A stretch of 64,000 nucleotides of DNA from Streptomyces caniscabiei. Lineage in GTDB: Bacteria; Actinomycetota; Actinomycetes; Streptomycetales; Streptomycetaceae. Under the pieces are notes generated by a model. The model saw only the letters and a program-made list of their open reading frames with translations. It searched no databases and was not told the origin of the DNA. The stretch is from assembly GCF_014930365.1 (NCBI RefSeq), contig NZ_JABXWI010000002.1:1-64000 (forward strand), in the 5' to 3' direction. Position numbers and translations under genes: made by a program. Shown piece after piece: positions 56,517 to 64,000 of this stretch. How positions within the stretch are numbered: the stretch's first letter is position 1; each line of letters begins with the position of its first letter.

Positions 56517-57866
56517 ATGTCCACGCCTCCCCCGCGTTCATCGTCCCAGGCCACAGCGGTCACACGGGACCGTGGCGACGCCTGCCCGGGGACGCTGCGG
56601 CTGCACACGGCGGACGACGGGGCGTTGGCCCGGGTCCGCGTGCCCGGCGGTGTGCTGACCGTCCGCCAGGCCGAGGCGCTCGCGGAGGCGGCAGGGCGGC
56701 TCGGGGACGGTGATCTTCACCTCACTTCCCGCGGCAATGTGCAGCTGCGCGGACTGGCCGACGGCTGCGGGGGCGAGCTGGCCGGGTCGCTGGACGCGGC
56801 GGGCCTGTTGCCGTCCGCCGGGCACGAGCGGGTGCGCAACGTCGTCGCCTCGCCGCTGTCCGGTCTCGACGGACGCGGTCTGCGCGACGTACGGCCCTGG
56901 CTGACCGCCCTGGACACCGCGCTGTGCGCGAGCGAGGCGGCGCGGCGGTTGTCGGGCCGGTTCCTGTTCGCGCTCGACGACGGGCGGGGGGACGTGGCCG
57001 CGCTGGACGCCGATGTGACGGTCCGGGCGGCCGGGGGCGACGGTGCGCTGCTGAGTCTGGGGACGGCCGGCGAGAGCCTGTCGGTGTCCGGCGAGGACGC
57101 GGCCCGGGCCGCGCTGACCGCCGCCGAGACCTTCCTTCAGGCGGCGCGGGAGAGCGGGGCGCGCGTCTGGCGTGTGACCGAACTCCCGTCCCAGGACACG
57201 CTTCTCCGCGAGGTCCGGGACCGGCTGTCGGCCGCCGGCGTCGCCACCGCGCTCCGGGTCCGTGACGAGAGCGGTACGGCCACACCCGGACCCGACGGAC
57301 CATCCTCCGGACCCGAGCGACCACCTTCCGGACCCGGCGGCCCTTTGCCGGGAGCCGTCGGCGACGCCCTCTCCGTCCACGTCCCGCTCGGTCGCCTCAC
57401 CCCCCTCCAGTGGCGGGAGTTGACCGCTCTCGCGGCCACGACACCCTGCCGCGAACTGCGGCTGACGCCCTGGCGCGGAGTCGTCGTCCCCGTACCGGGT
57501 CTGGGCGAGGAGCAGACGGCCGACGCGCTCGCCCGGCTCGCGGTGACCGGTCTCGTCACCGATCCCGCCTCCCCCTGGCCGCGCGTGGGCGCCTGTATCG
57601 GCCGGCCCGGCTGCGCGAAGTCCCTGGCGGACGTGCGGGCGGACGCGACCGGCAGCCTGGAGGCGGCGGGCCGCGCGGGACTCCCCCTGTACTGGTCCGG
57701 CTGCGAGCGCCGCTGCGGCCACCCCCGGGGCGAACGGATCGACGTGGTGGCGGTGGAGGGCGGCGGCTACGCGCTCTCCCGCACCGCCCCCGGCCGGAGC
57801 CCCCGCACCGCGTCCATGACGGACGCCTCCCGACTCGCCGACGCCCTGGGGGAGATCACCCCATAA
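56517..57866 (+). CDS. cobG: Precorrin-3B synthase
   Basis: 449 aa. Nitrite/sulfite reductase-like domains; [14 protein letters not shown] near residue 70, with C-terminal Fe-S/siroheme motif CIGRPGC and [10 protein letters not shown]. Oxygen-dependent ring contraction step that makes precorrin-3B, marking the aerobic B12 route. Residues 260-290 are a Pro/Gly/Ser linker ([19 protein letters not shown]), repeated in threes. ATG 56517 lacks a ribosome site and a -10-like TATGCT lies 10 bases upstream, so it may be leaderless. Confidence 0.93.
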   Translation: MSTPPPRSSSQATAVTRDRGDACPGTLRLHTADDGALARVRVPGGVLTVRQAEALAEAAGRLGDGDLHLTSRGNVQLRGLADGCGGELAGSLDAAGLLPSAGHERVRNVVASPLSGLDGRGLRDVRPWLTALDTALCASEAARRLSGRFLFALDDGRGDVAALDADVTVRAAGGDGALLSLGTAGESLSVSGEDAARAALTAAETFLQAARESGARVWRVTELPSQDTLLREVRDRLSAAGVATALRVRDESGTATPGPDGPSSGPERPPSGPGGPLPGAVGDALSVHVPLGRLTPLQWRELTALAATTPCRELRLTPWRGVVVPVPGLGEEQTADALARLAVTGLVTDPASPWPRVGACIGRPGCAKSLADVRADATGSLEAAGRAGLPLYWSGCERRCGHPRGERIDVVAVEGGGYALSRTAPGRSPRTASMTDASRLADALGEITP

Positions 57867-57981
57867 CGACCGAGAACCCGCACGACACGCACGACGCACA
57901 CCCGAGACCACGCACCCGAGCACGCGCACGACCCGCACGAACGACCCCCGTACGACGACCGAGAGCAGCGAGAAGACCACC

Positions 57982-58614
57982 GTGACCACCTACGACTACG
58001 AGAAGGGCGGCCCGGCGATCTACCGGCAGTCCTTCGCCACCATCCGCGCGGAGGCGGACCTCGCGGCCCTGCCCGCCGATGTCAGCCAGGTCGCGGTCCG
58101 GATGATCCACGCCTGCGGAATGGTCGACCTGGTACGGGACTTGACGTACACCCCCGACGTGGTGGCCCGCGCCCGTGCGGCGCTGCGGGCCGGGGCGCCC
58201 ATCTTCACCGACGTCAAGATGGTGGCCAGCGGGGTGACCCGCAAGCGGCTGCCCGCCGACAACGACGTGCTGTGCACGCTCTCCGACCCGGCCGTCCCCG
58301 CGCTGGCGGCGAAGCTGGGCACCACGCGCAGCGCCGCCGCGCTGGAGCTGTGGCGGGACCGGCTGGAGGGCTCGGTGGTGGCCGTGGGCAACGCGCCCAC
58401 CGCGCTCTTCCGGCTGCTGGAGATGATCGACGAGGGCGCGCCCCGGCCCGCCGCCGTCATCGGTGTGCCGGTCGGCTTCGTCGGCGCCGCCGAGTCCAAG
58501 GACGCGCTGGCGGAGCATCCGTCGGGCCTGGAGCACCTCGTCGTCCGCGGCCGTCGTGGCGGGAGCGCCATCGCCGCCGCCGCGCTCAACGCGATCGCGA
58601 GTGAGGAAGAGTGA
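57982..58614 (+). CDS. cobH: Precorrin-8X methylmutase
   Basis: 210 aa, GTG start. CobH/CbiC family: [13 protein letters not shown] with the catalytic His (about residue 43), [50 protein letters not shown] and [15 protein letters not shown]. Moves the C11 methyl to C12 to give hydrogenobyrinate. Overlaps cobIJ by 4 bp. Confidence 0.95.
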   Translation: MTTYDYEKGGPAIYRQSFATIRAEADLAALPADVSQVAVRMIHACGMVDLVRDLTYTPDVVARARAALRAGAPIFTDVKMVASGVTRKRLPADNDVLCTLSDPAVPALAAKLGTTRSAAALELWRDRLEGSVVAVGNAPTALFRLLEMIDEGAPRPAAVIGVPVGFVGAAESKDALAEHPSGLEHLVVRGRRGGSAIAAAALNAIASEEE

Positions 58615-60101
58615 GCGGCAAGCTGTACGGGGTGGGGCTCGGCCCCGGTGACCCGTCCCTGATGACCGTCCGGGCCGTCGAGGTGATCTCCGAGGCGGAC
58701 GTGATCGCGTATCACAGCGCCCGGCACGGCCGTTCCATCGCCCGCTCGATCGCGGCGAAGCATCTGCGCGCCGACCACATCGAGGAACGGCTGATGTATC
58801 CGCTGACGACGGAGACCACCGACCACCCCGGCGGCTACAAGGGTGCGATGGAGGACTTCTACGCGGAGGCGTCGGCCCGGCTCGCGGCACATCTCGACGC
58901 CGGGCGCACGGTCGCGGTCCTCGCCGAGGGCGACCCGATGTTCTACGGCTCCTACATGCACATGCACAAGCGGCTGGTCGACCGCTACGACACCGAGGTG
59001 ATCCCCGGTGTCACGTCCGTGTCGGCCGCCGCGGCCCGGCTCGGCACTCCGCTCGCCGAGGGCGAGGAGGTGCTGACGATCCTGCCGGGCACCCTGCCGG
59101 AGGAGGAGCTGACCGCGCGGCTCGCCGCGACGGACGTGGCCGTGGTGATGAAGCTGGGGCGCACCTTCACCAAGGTGCGGAGCGCGCTGGAGAGTTCGGG
59201 ACGGCTCGGCGAGGCCCGCTATGTGGAGCGGGCCACCATGGCCGGCGAGCGGCTCGGCGAACTGGCGGACGTGGACCCGGAGTCGGTGCCGTACTTCTCG
59301 GTGGCCGTGCTGCCCAGCCAGGTCGACGTCGAGCGGCCCGAGGCCCGGGAGCGGGGCGAAGTCGTCGTCGTCGGCACCGGGCCCGCCGGTCCGCTGTGGC
59401 TGACGCCCGAGACGCGGGGCGCGCTCGCCGCCGCCGACGACCTCGTCGGCTACACCACCTATCTGGACCGGGTGCCCCGGCGGGCGGGGCAGGTGCGGCA
59501 CGGCTCGGACAACCGGGTCGAGTCGGAGCGTGCCGAGTTCGCCCTCGATCTGGCCCGGCGCGGGCGGCGGGTCGCGGTCGTCTCCGGGGGTGACCCGGGG
59601 GTCTTCGCCATGGCGACGGCGGTGCTGGAGGTCGCCGCGCAGGAGGAGTACGCGGACGTGCCGGTGCGGGTGCTGCCGGGGGTGACCGCCGCCAACGCGG
59701 CCGCCGCCCGCGCGGGGGCCCCGCTCGGCCACGACTACGCCACGATCTCCCTGTCCGACCGGCTCAAGCCGTGGGAGGTCATCGCCGAGCGGCTGCGCGC
59801 GGCGGCCTCGGCGGACCTGGTGCTCGCGCTCTACAACCCCGGTTCGCACAGCCGGACCTGGCAGGTGGGCAAGGCGCGCGAGCTGCTCCTCGAACACCGG
59901 GCGCCGGACACCCCGGTCGTGGTCGCCCGGGACGTGGGCGGCTCCGGCGAGCGGGTGCGGATCGTACGGCTGGCGGACCTGGACCCGGCCGAGGTCGACA
60001 TGCGCACGATCCTGCTGGTCGGTTCCTCCCAGACCCGGGCGGTCCGGCGCGGGGACGGCGAGCAGATCGTGTGGACGCCCCGCCGGTATCCGGAGGCGTG
60101 A
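58611..60101 (+). CDS. cobIJ: Fused precorrin-2 C20-methyltransferase / precorrin-3B C17-methyltransferase
   Basis: 496 aa. Two SAM-dependent tetrapyrrole methylase domains in one protein: the first (1-240) starts [21 protein letters not shown], with [18 protein letters not shown]; the second (about 245-496) starts [18 protein letters not shown], with [18 protein letters not shown] and [11 protein letters not shown]. The fusion is common in actinobacteria. GTG start at the cobH stop. Confidence 0.95.
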   Translation: MSGKLYGVGLGPGDPSLMTVRAVEVISEADVIAYHSARHGRSIARSIAAKHLRADHIEERLMYPLTTETTDHPGGYKGAMEDFYAEASARLAAHLDAGRTVAVLAEGDPMFYGSYMHMHKRLVDRYDTEVIPGVTSVSAAAARLGTPLAEGEEVLTILPGTLPEEELTARLAATDVAVVMKLGRTFTKVRSALESSGRLGEARYVERATMAGERLGELADVDPESVPYFSVAVLPSQVDVERPEARERGEVVVVGTGPAGPLWLTPETRGALAAADDLVGYTTYLDRVPRRAGQVRHGSDNRVESERAEFALDLARRGRRVAVVSGGDPGVFAMATAVLEVAAQEEYADVPVRVLPGVTAANAAAARAGAPLGHDYATISLSDRLKPWEVIAERLRAAASADLVLALYNPGSHSRTWQVGKARELLLEHRAPDTPVVVARDVGGSGERVRIVRLADLDPAEVDMRTILLVGSSQTRAVRRGDGEQIVWTPRRYPEA

Positions 60102-60164
60102 GCGGGACGAGGACGTGCGGCGGGCGGACGTGAGCGGGGCGGGAGCGCGTGCGGCGGACGGGCG

Positions 60165-60911
60165 TCAGCGGGCGTGGAGGCGCTCGGCCACCCATCGGGC
60201 CGCCGCCTCCGGGTCCGCCACCACGGGGACGTCCTCGGGCACGGGCGGCCTGCGCACCACGACCACGGGGAGCCCCGCCTCGCGCGCGGCGGTCAGCTTG
60301 GGCGCGGTCGCCGCTCCCCCGCTGTCCTTCGTCACGACGACGTCGACGCGGTGGCGGCGCAGCAGCTCCCGCTCCCCGTCGAGGGTGAACGGGCCCCGGT
60401 CGAGCAGCACCTCGGTCCGGGCCGGGTACGGGGCCTCGGGCGGGTCGACGGACCGGACGAGGAACCACAGGTCGTCCAGGGCGGCGAACGCGGCCAGGCC
60501 CATGCGCCCGGTGGTGAGGAACACCCGCCGCCCGAGCGTGGGCAGCAGCCGCGCGGCCTCCGTCAGGGAGCCGGCGTCGTGCCAGTCGTCGCCGGGGCCC
60601 GGGGCCCAGCCGGGCCTGCGCAGCGCGAGCAGGGGAACATGGGTGGTGGCGGCCGCCCGTGCCGCGTGGAAACTCATGGTCCCGGCGAAAGGATGCGTGG
60701 CGTCGATGAACGCGTCCACCCCGTGCTCGCGCAGCCAGGCCGCCAGCCCCTCGGCCCCGCCGAAGCCGCCGACGCGGACCTCGCCCGGGGGCAGCCGGGG
60801 GCTGGCGACCCGTCCGGCGAGGGAGCTGGTCAGGCGGACGCCCGGGATGGCGTGCAGCAGTTCGGCCAGACGGCGGGCCTCCGTGGTTCCGCCGAGTATC
60901 AGTACGTGCAT
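60165..60911 (-). CDS. cobK: Precorrin-6A reductase
   Basis: 248 aa. CobK/CbiJ: MHVLILGGTTEARRLAELL Rossmann start, FIDATHPFAGTMSFHA with the conserved His/Asp, VFLTTGRMGL, VVTKDSGGAATAPKLTAAREAGLPVVVV. Reduces precorrin-6A with NADPH. Divergent from cbiD; only 18 bp separate the start codons. ATG 60911 is the start of the conserved part. Confidence 0.94.
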   Translation of the reverse strand: MHVLILGGTTEARRLAELLHAIPGVRLTSSLAGRVASPRLPPGEVRVGGFGGAEGLAAWLREHGVDAFIDATHPFAGTMSFHAARAAATTHVPLLALRRPGWAPGPGDDWHDAGSLTEAARLLPTLGRRVFLTTGRMGLAAFAALDDLWFLVRSVDPPEAPYPARTEVLLDRGPFTLDGERELLRRHRVDVVVTKDSGGAATAPKLTAAREAGLPVVVVRRPPVPEDVPVVADPEAAARWVAERLHAR

Positions 60912-60929
60912 GGGAGTCCGGGTCCGTTC

Positions 60930-62081
60930 ATGAGCGGTGACGAGAAGCAGGGTGCCGACGGGGGCGGCGGCGCGGCGAAGGGCGGTCGCGCGGCCCAACT
61001 CAAGCACACCGGTCTGCGGCACGGCTGGACGACCGGTGCGTGTGCGACGGCGGCCACGACGGCGGCGTACACCGCGCTGCTGACGGGCGAGTTCCCGGAC
61101 CCGGTGACGATCACCCTGCCGAAGGGACAGACCCCGGCGTTCGCGCTCGCGGCCGAGGAGCTGACCGGCGGCAGCGCGATGGCGGGGATCGTGAAGGACG
61201 CGGGCGACGACCCGGACGTCACGCACGGCGCGCTGGTCCGGGCCACGGTACGGCTGCTGCCCGCCGGGGCGGGGGTGGTCTTCCGGGCGGGCCCCGGGGT
61301 CGGCACGATCACCCGCCCCGGCCTGCCCCTGCCCGTCGGCGAACCGGCCGTGAACCCGGTCCCCCGCCAGATGATGCGGGACCACGTCGCCGAGGTCGCC
61401 GCCCGCCACGGCGGCACCGGCGACGTCGAGATCACCGTCTCCGTCGACCACGGCGAGGAGATCGCCCGCTCCACCTGGAACCCCCGTCTCGGCATCCTCG
61501 GCGGCCTGTCCATCCTCGGCACCACCGGGATCGTCGTCCCCTACTCCTGCTCGGCGTGGATCGACTCCATCCGGCGGGGCGTGGACGTGGCGCGGGCGGC
61601 CGGTCGCACGCATCTCGCCGGGTGCACGGGGTCGACCTCGGAGCGGACGGTCGTCGCCGAGTACGCGCTGCCTGAGGACGCGCTGCTCGACATGGGCGAC
61701 TTCGCGGGCGCGGTCCTGAAGTACGTGCGCCGCCACCCGGTGGACCGGCTGACCGTCTGCGGCGGCTTCGCCAAGCTCTCCAAGCTCGCCGCCGGCCATC
61801 TCGACCTGCACTCCGCCCGTTCCCAGGTCGACAAGGGTTTCCTCGCGGACCTCGCCCGCCGCGCCGGGGCCGACGAGGCTCTCGCCGCGGAGGTCGCCGG
61901 GGCCAACACCGGACTTGCCGCGCTCCAGCTCTGTCAGGCGGCCGGGGTGCCGCTCGGCGATCTGGTGGCGACGACGGCCCGCGACGAGGCCCTGGCCGTG
62001 CTGCGGGGCGCGCCCGTCGCGGTCGACGTCATCTGCATCGACCGCGCGGGCACGGTGGTGGGCCGCAGCGAGGTGCGCTGA
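60930..62081 (+). CDS. cbiD: Cobalt-precorrin-5B C1-methyltransferase
   Basis: 383 aa. CbiD signatures: GLRHGWTTGACATAATTAAY, RPGLPLPVGEPAVNPVPRQMM, GRTHLAGCTGSTSERTV. This is the C1-methylation enzyme of the anaerobic-type pathway, here with the aerobic CobG and CobN. The N-terminal 25 aa are Gly/Lys-rich and nonconserved. Followed after 9 bp by palindromic element A copy 2. Confidence 0.94.
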   Translation: MSGDEKQGADGGGGAAKGGRAAQLKHTGLRHGWTTGACATAATTAAYTALLTGEFPDPVTITLPKGQTPAFALAAEELTGGSAMAGIVKDAGDDPDVTHGALVRATVRLLPAGAGVVFRAGPGVGTITRPGLPLPVGEPAVNPVPRQMMRDHVAEVAARHGGTGDVEITVSVDHGEEIARSTWNPRLGILGGLSILGTTGIVVPYSCSAWIDSIRRGVDVARAAGRTHLAGCTGSTSERTVVAEYALPEDALLDMGDFAGAVLKYVRRHPVDRLTVCGGFAKLSKLAAGHLDLHSARSQVDKGFLADLARRAGADEALAAEVAGANTGLAALQLCQAAGVPLGDLVATTARDEALAVLRGAPVAVDVICIDRAGTVVGRSEVR

Positions 62082-62090
62082 GGCTGGGAG

Positions 62091-62259
62091 CTAGTGCCGC
62101 GTCAGGCAACGTTTGCCCGTCAAGGAGCGGCGTCCGGTGCGTGCTCTCGGTGTGCCGGCCGAAAGCCCTCGTACTGGATGTACTTGGGTTTTCGGCCGGT
62201 GCGGCGAGAGGGCGTGCCGGGCGTCGCGACGGGGCGAACGTTGCCTGACGCGGCACTAG
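62091..62259. mobile_element. Palindromic MITE-like element, type A, copy 2
   Basis: 169 bp, CTAG at 62091-62094 and 62256-62259. Apart from one base in the right terminal repeat (GACGCGG here, GACCCGG in copy 1) it reads the same as 24005-24173. Central stem 62155-62168 with 62186-62199. The TAG stop of the next, minus-strand gene lies in the right CTAG. Confidence 0.88.
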
Positions 62260-63263
62260 CCCTTCGCGACGGTGCGCAGGTAGGCGCCGAGGCGGGCGAC
62301 GGCCGACGGGTTGCGGGGGCTCTCGACGAGGTCGACGTAGTCGAGGACGAAGATCCGCTTGTGCCTGATCGCGGAGACGTCGCGCAGCGGGGCGTAGGAG
62401 AGGAGGAACTTCTTCTTCTGCTCGGCGCTGACGTCGCCGTAGTCGCAGATCACGATGGCGTCCGGGTTCCGCTGGACGACGCTCTCCCAGCCGACGGTGG
62501 TCCAGGAGTCCTCGACGTCGTGCATGACGTTGACGCCGCCGGCCTCGGTGATGATCTGTTCGGGGGCGGCGTAGCGGCCTGAGGTGAAGGGCTGGTCCTG
62601 GCCGCTGTCGTAGAGGAAGACCTTGGGCTTCTTCGCGGGTGCCTGCGCGCGCACGCCGGCGATCTGCTTCCTGAAGTCGGCGATCAGCGTGGCCGCCCGC
62701 TGCTCGACGCCGAACAGTTTCCCGAGGTTGGTGAGGTCGGTGTAGAGGGCGTCGAGGGGCGGCATGATGCCGCGCGAGGTCCCGGTCCGCCCGTTGCGGC
62801 AGGACTCGGTGAGGATGTACGAGGGGACGCCGAGCTTCTCCAGGGCGTCCGGGGTGAAGCCGGCGTCCTCGCGGAAGCCGTAGTTCCAGCCGGCGAAGAC
62901 GAGGTCGGCCCTGGCGTCGAGGACGTTCTCCTTGGTCAGCTGGTCCTTCGACAGCCACTTCACCTCGTCGTAGCCGTCCTTCCAGGGCACCCCGCTCAGA
63001 TCGCCCTTGTCGTCGGGCATGGCGAACCCGGCCATGCGGTCCTCCAGACCGAGGGCGAACATCAGCTCGGTGATGCCGACGTCGTTGGTGACGACGCGCT
63101 CGGGGACCTTGTCGAAGGTGATCTCGCGGCCGCAGTTGGTGAGGGTGACCGCCTTCCCGGCGGACCGGGCTCCGGCGTCGTCGGACGGTTCGACGGTCGC
63201 GCCGCAGCCGGTGGCGGTGACGGTCGCGGCGAGGCAGAGGGCGGCGGCGAGCAGCTTGCGCAT
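62256..63263 (-). CDS. ABC transporter substrate-binding lipoprotein (FecB/BtuF family)
   Basis: 335 aa. Lipobox VTATGCGA. Helical-backbone binding fold (PF01497): VTLTNCGREITFDKVPERVVTNDVGITELMFALGLEDRMAGF, WNYGFREDAGFTPDALEKLGVPSYIL. May bind a siderophore, heme or cobalamin; being next to the cob genes makes a corrinoid plausible. Follows an ATPase gene in the same direction by 32 bp. The stop TAG falls in the CTAG of element A. Confidence 0.9.
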   Translation of the reverse strand: MRKLLAAALCLAATVTATGCGATVEPSDDAGARSAGKAVTLTNCGREITFDKVPERVVTNDVGITELMFALGLEDRMAGFAMPDDKGDLSGVPWKDGYDEVKWLSKDQLTKENVLDARADLVFAGWNYGFREDAGFTPDALEKLGVPSYILTESCRNGRTGTSRGIMPPLDALYTDLTNLGKLFGVEQRAATLIADFRKQIAGVRAQAPAKKPKVFLYDSGQDQPFTSGRYAAPEQIITEAGGVNVMHDVEDSWTTVGWESVVQRNPDAIVICDYGDVSAEQKKKFLLSYAPLRDVSAIRHKRIFVLDYVDLVESPRNPSAVARLGAYLRTVAKG

Positions 63264-63295
63264 GAGGGTCCTCGGGGAGGGAGTGGTCGGGGGTG

Positions 63296-64000
63296 TCAGG
63301 CGGTGGGCGGGAGCAGGTCGAACAGGAGTTGGACGGCACCGGTCTCCGGGTGCCGTACGGGGTGGGCGCGGACCCCGAACACCTCGGCGAGCAGGTCGGG
63401 GCGCAGGACGTCGTGGGGCGGGCCGGAGTCGACGATCCGGCCGCCCGCGATCACGTACAGGACGTCGCAGTGCGCGGCGGCGAGGTTGAGGTCGTGCAGG
63501 GCGGCGAGCACGGTGACGCCGCTGTCGCGGACCAGGGACAGCACGTCCAGCTGGTGGGCGATGTCCAGGTGGTTGGTGGGTTCGTCGAGGACGAGCACCC
63601 GCGGCTGCTGGGCGAGGGCGCGGGCGAGCAGGACGCGCTGCTTCTCGCCGCCGGACAGGGCCGGGAACCCCCGGTCGGCGAGATGGTCCACGCCCGTGCG
63701 GCTCATGGCCCGCGCACAGATCTCCGCGTCGGAGGCGGCCGTCCGGTCCCGGTGCGGCAGCCGGCCCATGGCGACCACCTCGGCGACGGTGAAGTCGAAC
63801 TCGGCGGTCGACTCCTGCGGCAGCGCGGCCAGCAGCCGGGCGGCGTGCCGCGCCGGCATGGCGTGCGCGTCGTCCCCGTCCAGCCGCACCGCGCCGGCGG
63901 CCGGGCGCAGCGCCCGGTAGACGCACCGCAGGAGGGTGGACTTGCCGCTGCCGTTGGGGCCGACGAGCCCGACGAACGCCCCGCTCGCGGCGGTGAGCCG
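63296..64000 (-). CDS. ABC transporter ATP-binding protein (FecE/BtuD type), 5' end cut by the window
   Basis: Visible part about 234 aa. Walker A GPNGSGKST, Q-loop LPQES, signature LSGGEKQRVLLARALAQ, Walker B VLVLDEPTNHLD, and switch His ALHDLNLAAAHC. This is the FecE/FepC/BtuD kind. Permease must lie beyond 64000. It energises uptake with the binding protein downstream. Confidence 0.93.
   Translation of the reverse strand, partial: RLTAASGAFVGLVGPNGSGKSTLLRCVYRALRPAAGAVRLDGDDAHAMPARHAARLLAALPQESTAEFDFTVAEVVAMGRLPHRDRTAASDAEICARAMSRTGVDHLADRGFPALSGGEKQRVLLARALAQQPRVLVLDEPTNHLDIAHQLDVLSLVRDSGVTVLAALHDLNLAAAHCDVLYVIAGGRIVDSGPPHDVLRPDLLAEVFGVRAHPVRHPETGAVQLLFDLLPPTA

Overview
The window is about 72% GC with the strong third-position bias, GTG starts, TTGACN/TANNNT promoters and intergenic repeats of a Streptomyces chromosome. 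No rRNA, tRNA, CRISPR array or phage module was seen. It is an accessory-metabolism region: sugar acid, rhamnose and aromatic catabolism, then cobalamin biosynthesis at the right.

0-8 kb: unlinked housekeeping and secondary genes: a lactonase-like Tat lipoprotein, a DUF2470 protein behind an iron box, a TetR/P450 divergent pair (a CYP102-like heme domain with no reductase), a pentapeptide protein, a PIG-L deacetylase and an alpha/beta hydrolase.

8-24 kb: an almost complete L-rhamnose locus. On the minus strand are an ABC importer, mutarotase, a secreted BNR propeller (probable rhamnose-releasing lyase) and a LacI repressor. On the plus strand are isomerase, bifunctional aldolase/lactaldehyde dehydrogenase, kinase and then LutABC, which takes lactate to pyruvate. 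LacI-type palindromes lie in the shared divergent promoter.

24-30 kb: a decaying patch. Two different palindromic MITE-like elements lie 230 bp apart; one splits a udgX gene. A DMT transporter is frameshifted and a molybdopterin oxidoreductase is a relic. The furA-katG operon sits intact between them.

30-39 kb: an L-idonate/gluconate module under an IclR regulator, a Gfo/Idh/MocA dehydrogenase, DctA, a FAD monooxygenase and an AraC/GyrI-like regulator.

39.5-52.6 kb: a composite catabolic cluster in three transcription units, each with a GTTTGGNNCCAAAC-type palindrome at its promoter: glutamine-synthetase-like ligase plus P450; ferredoxin, reductase, acetoacetate-decarboxylase-like protein, aldehyde dehydrogenase, extradiol dioxygenase, FAH-family protein and TetR; APC permease, aldehyde dehydrogenase and gamma-glutamyl hydrolase. 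I read it as gamma-glutamylation of an amine joined to P450 hydroxylation and homoprotocatechuate-type ring cleavage. This is the best candidate for an undescribed pathway.

52.6-64 kb: cobN behind a cobalamin riboswitch, cobG, cobH, cobIJ, cobK, cbiD, a second copy of the first MITE-like element, and a FecB/BtuF-type binding protein with its ATPase (cut by the window end).

The palindromic elements are the most unusual DNA here. Three copies of two types share a 17-base loop and a 14-bp stem that differs at four positions, all compensated, while their terminal inverted repeats are unrelated.
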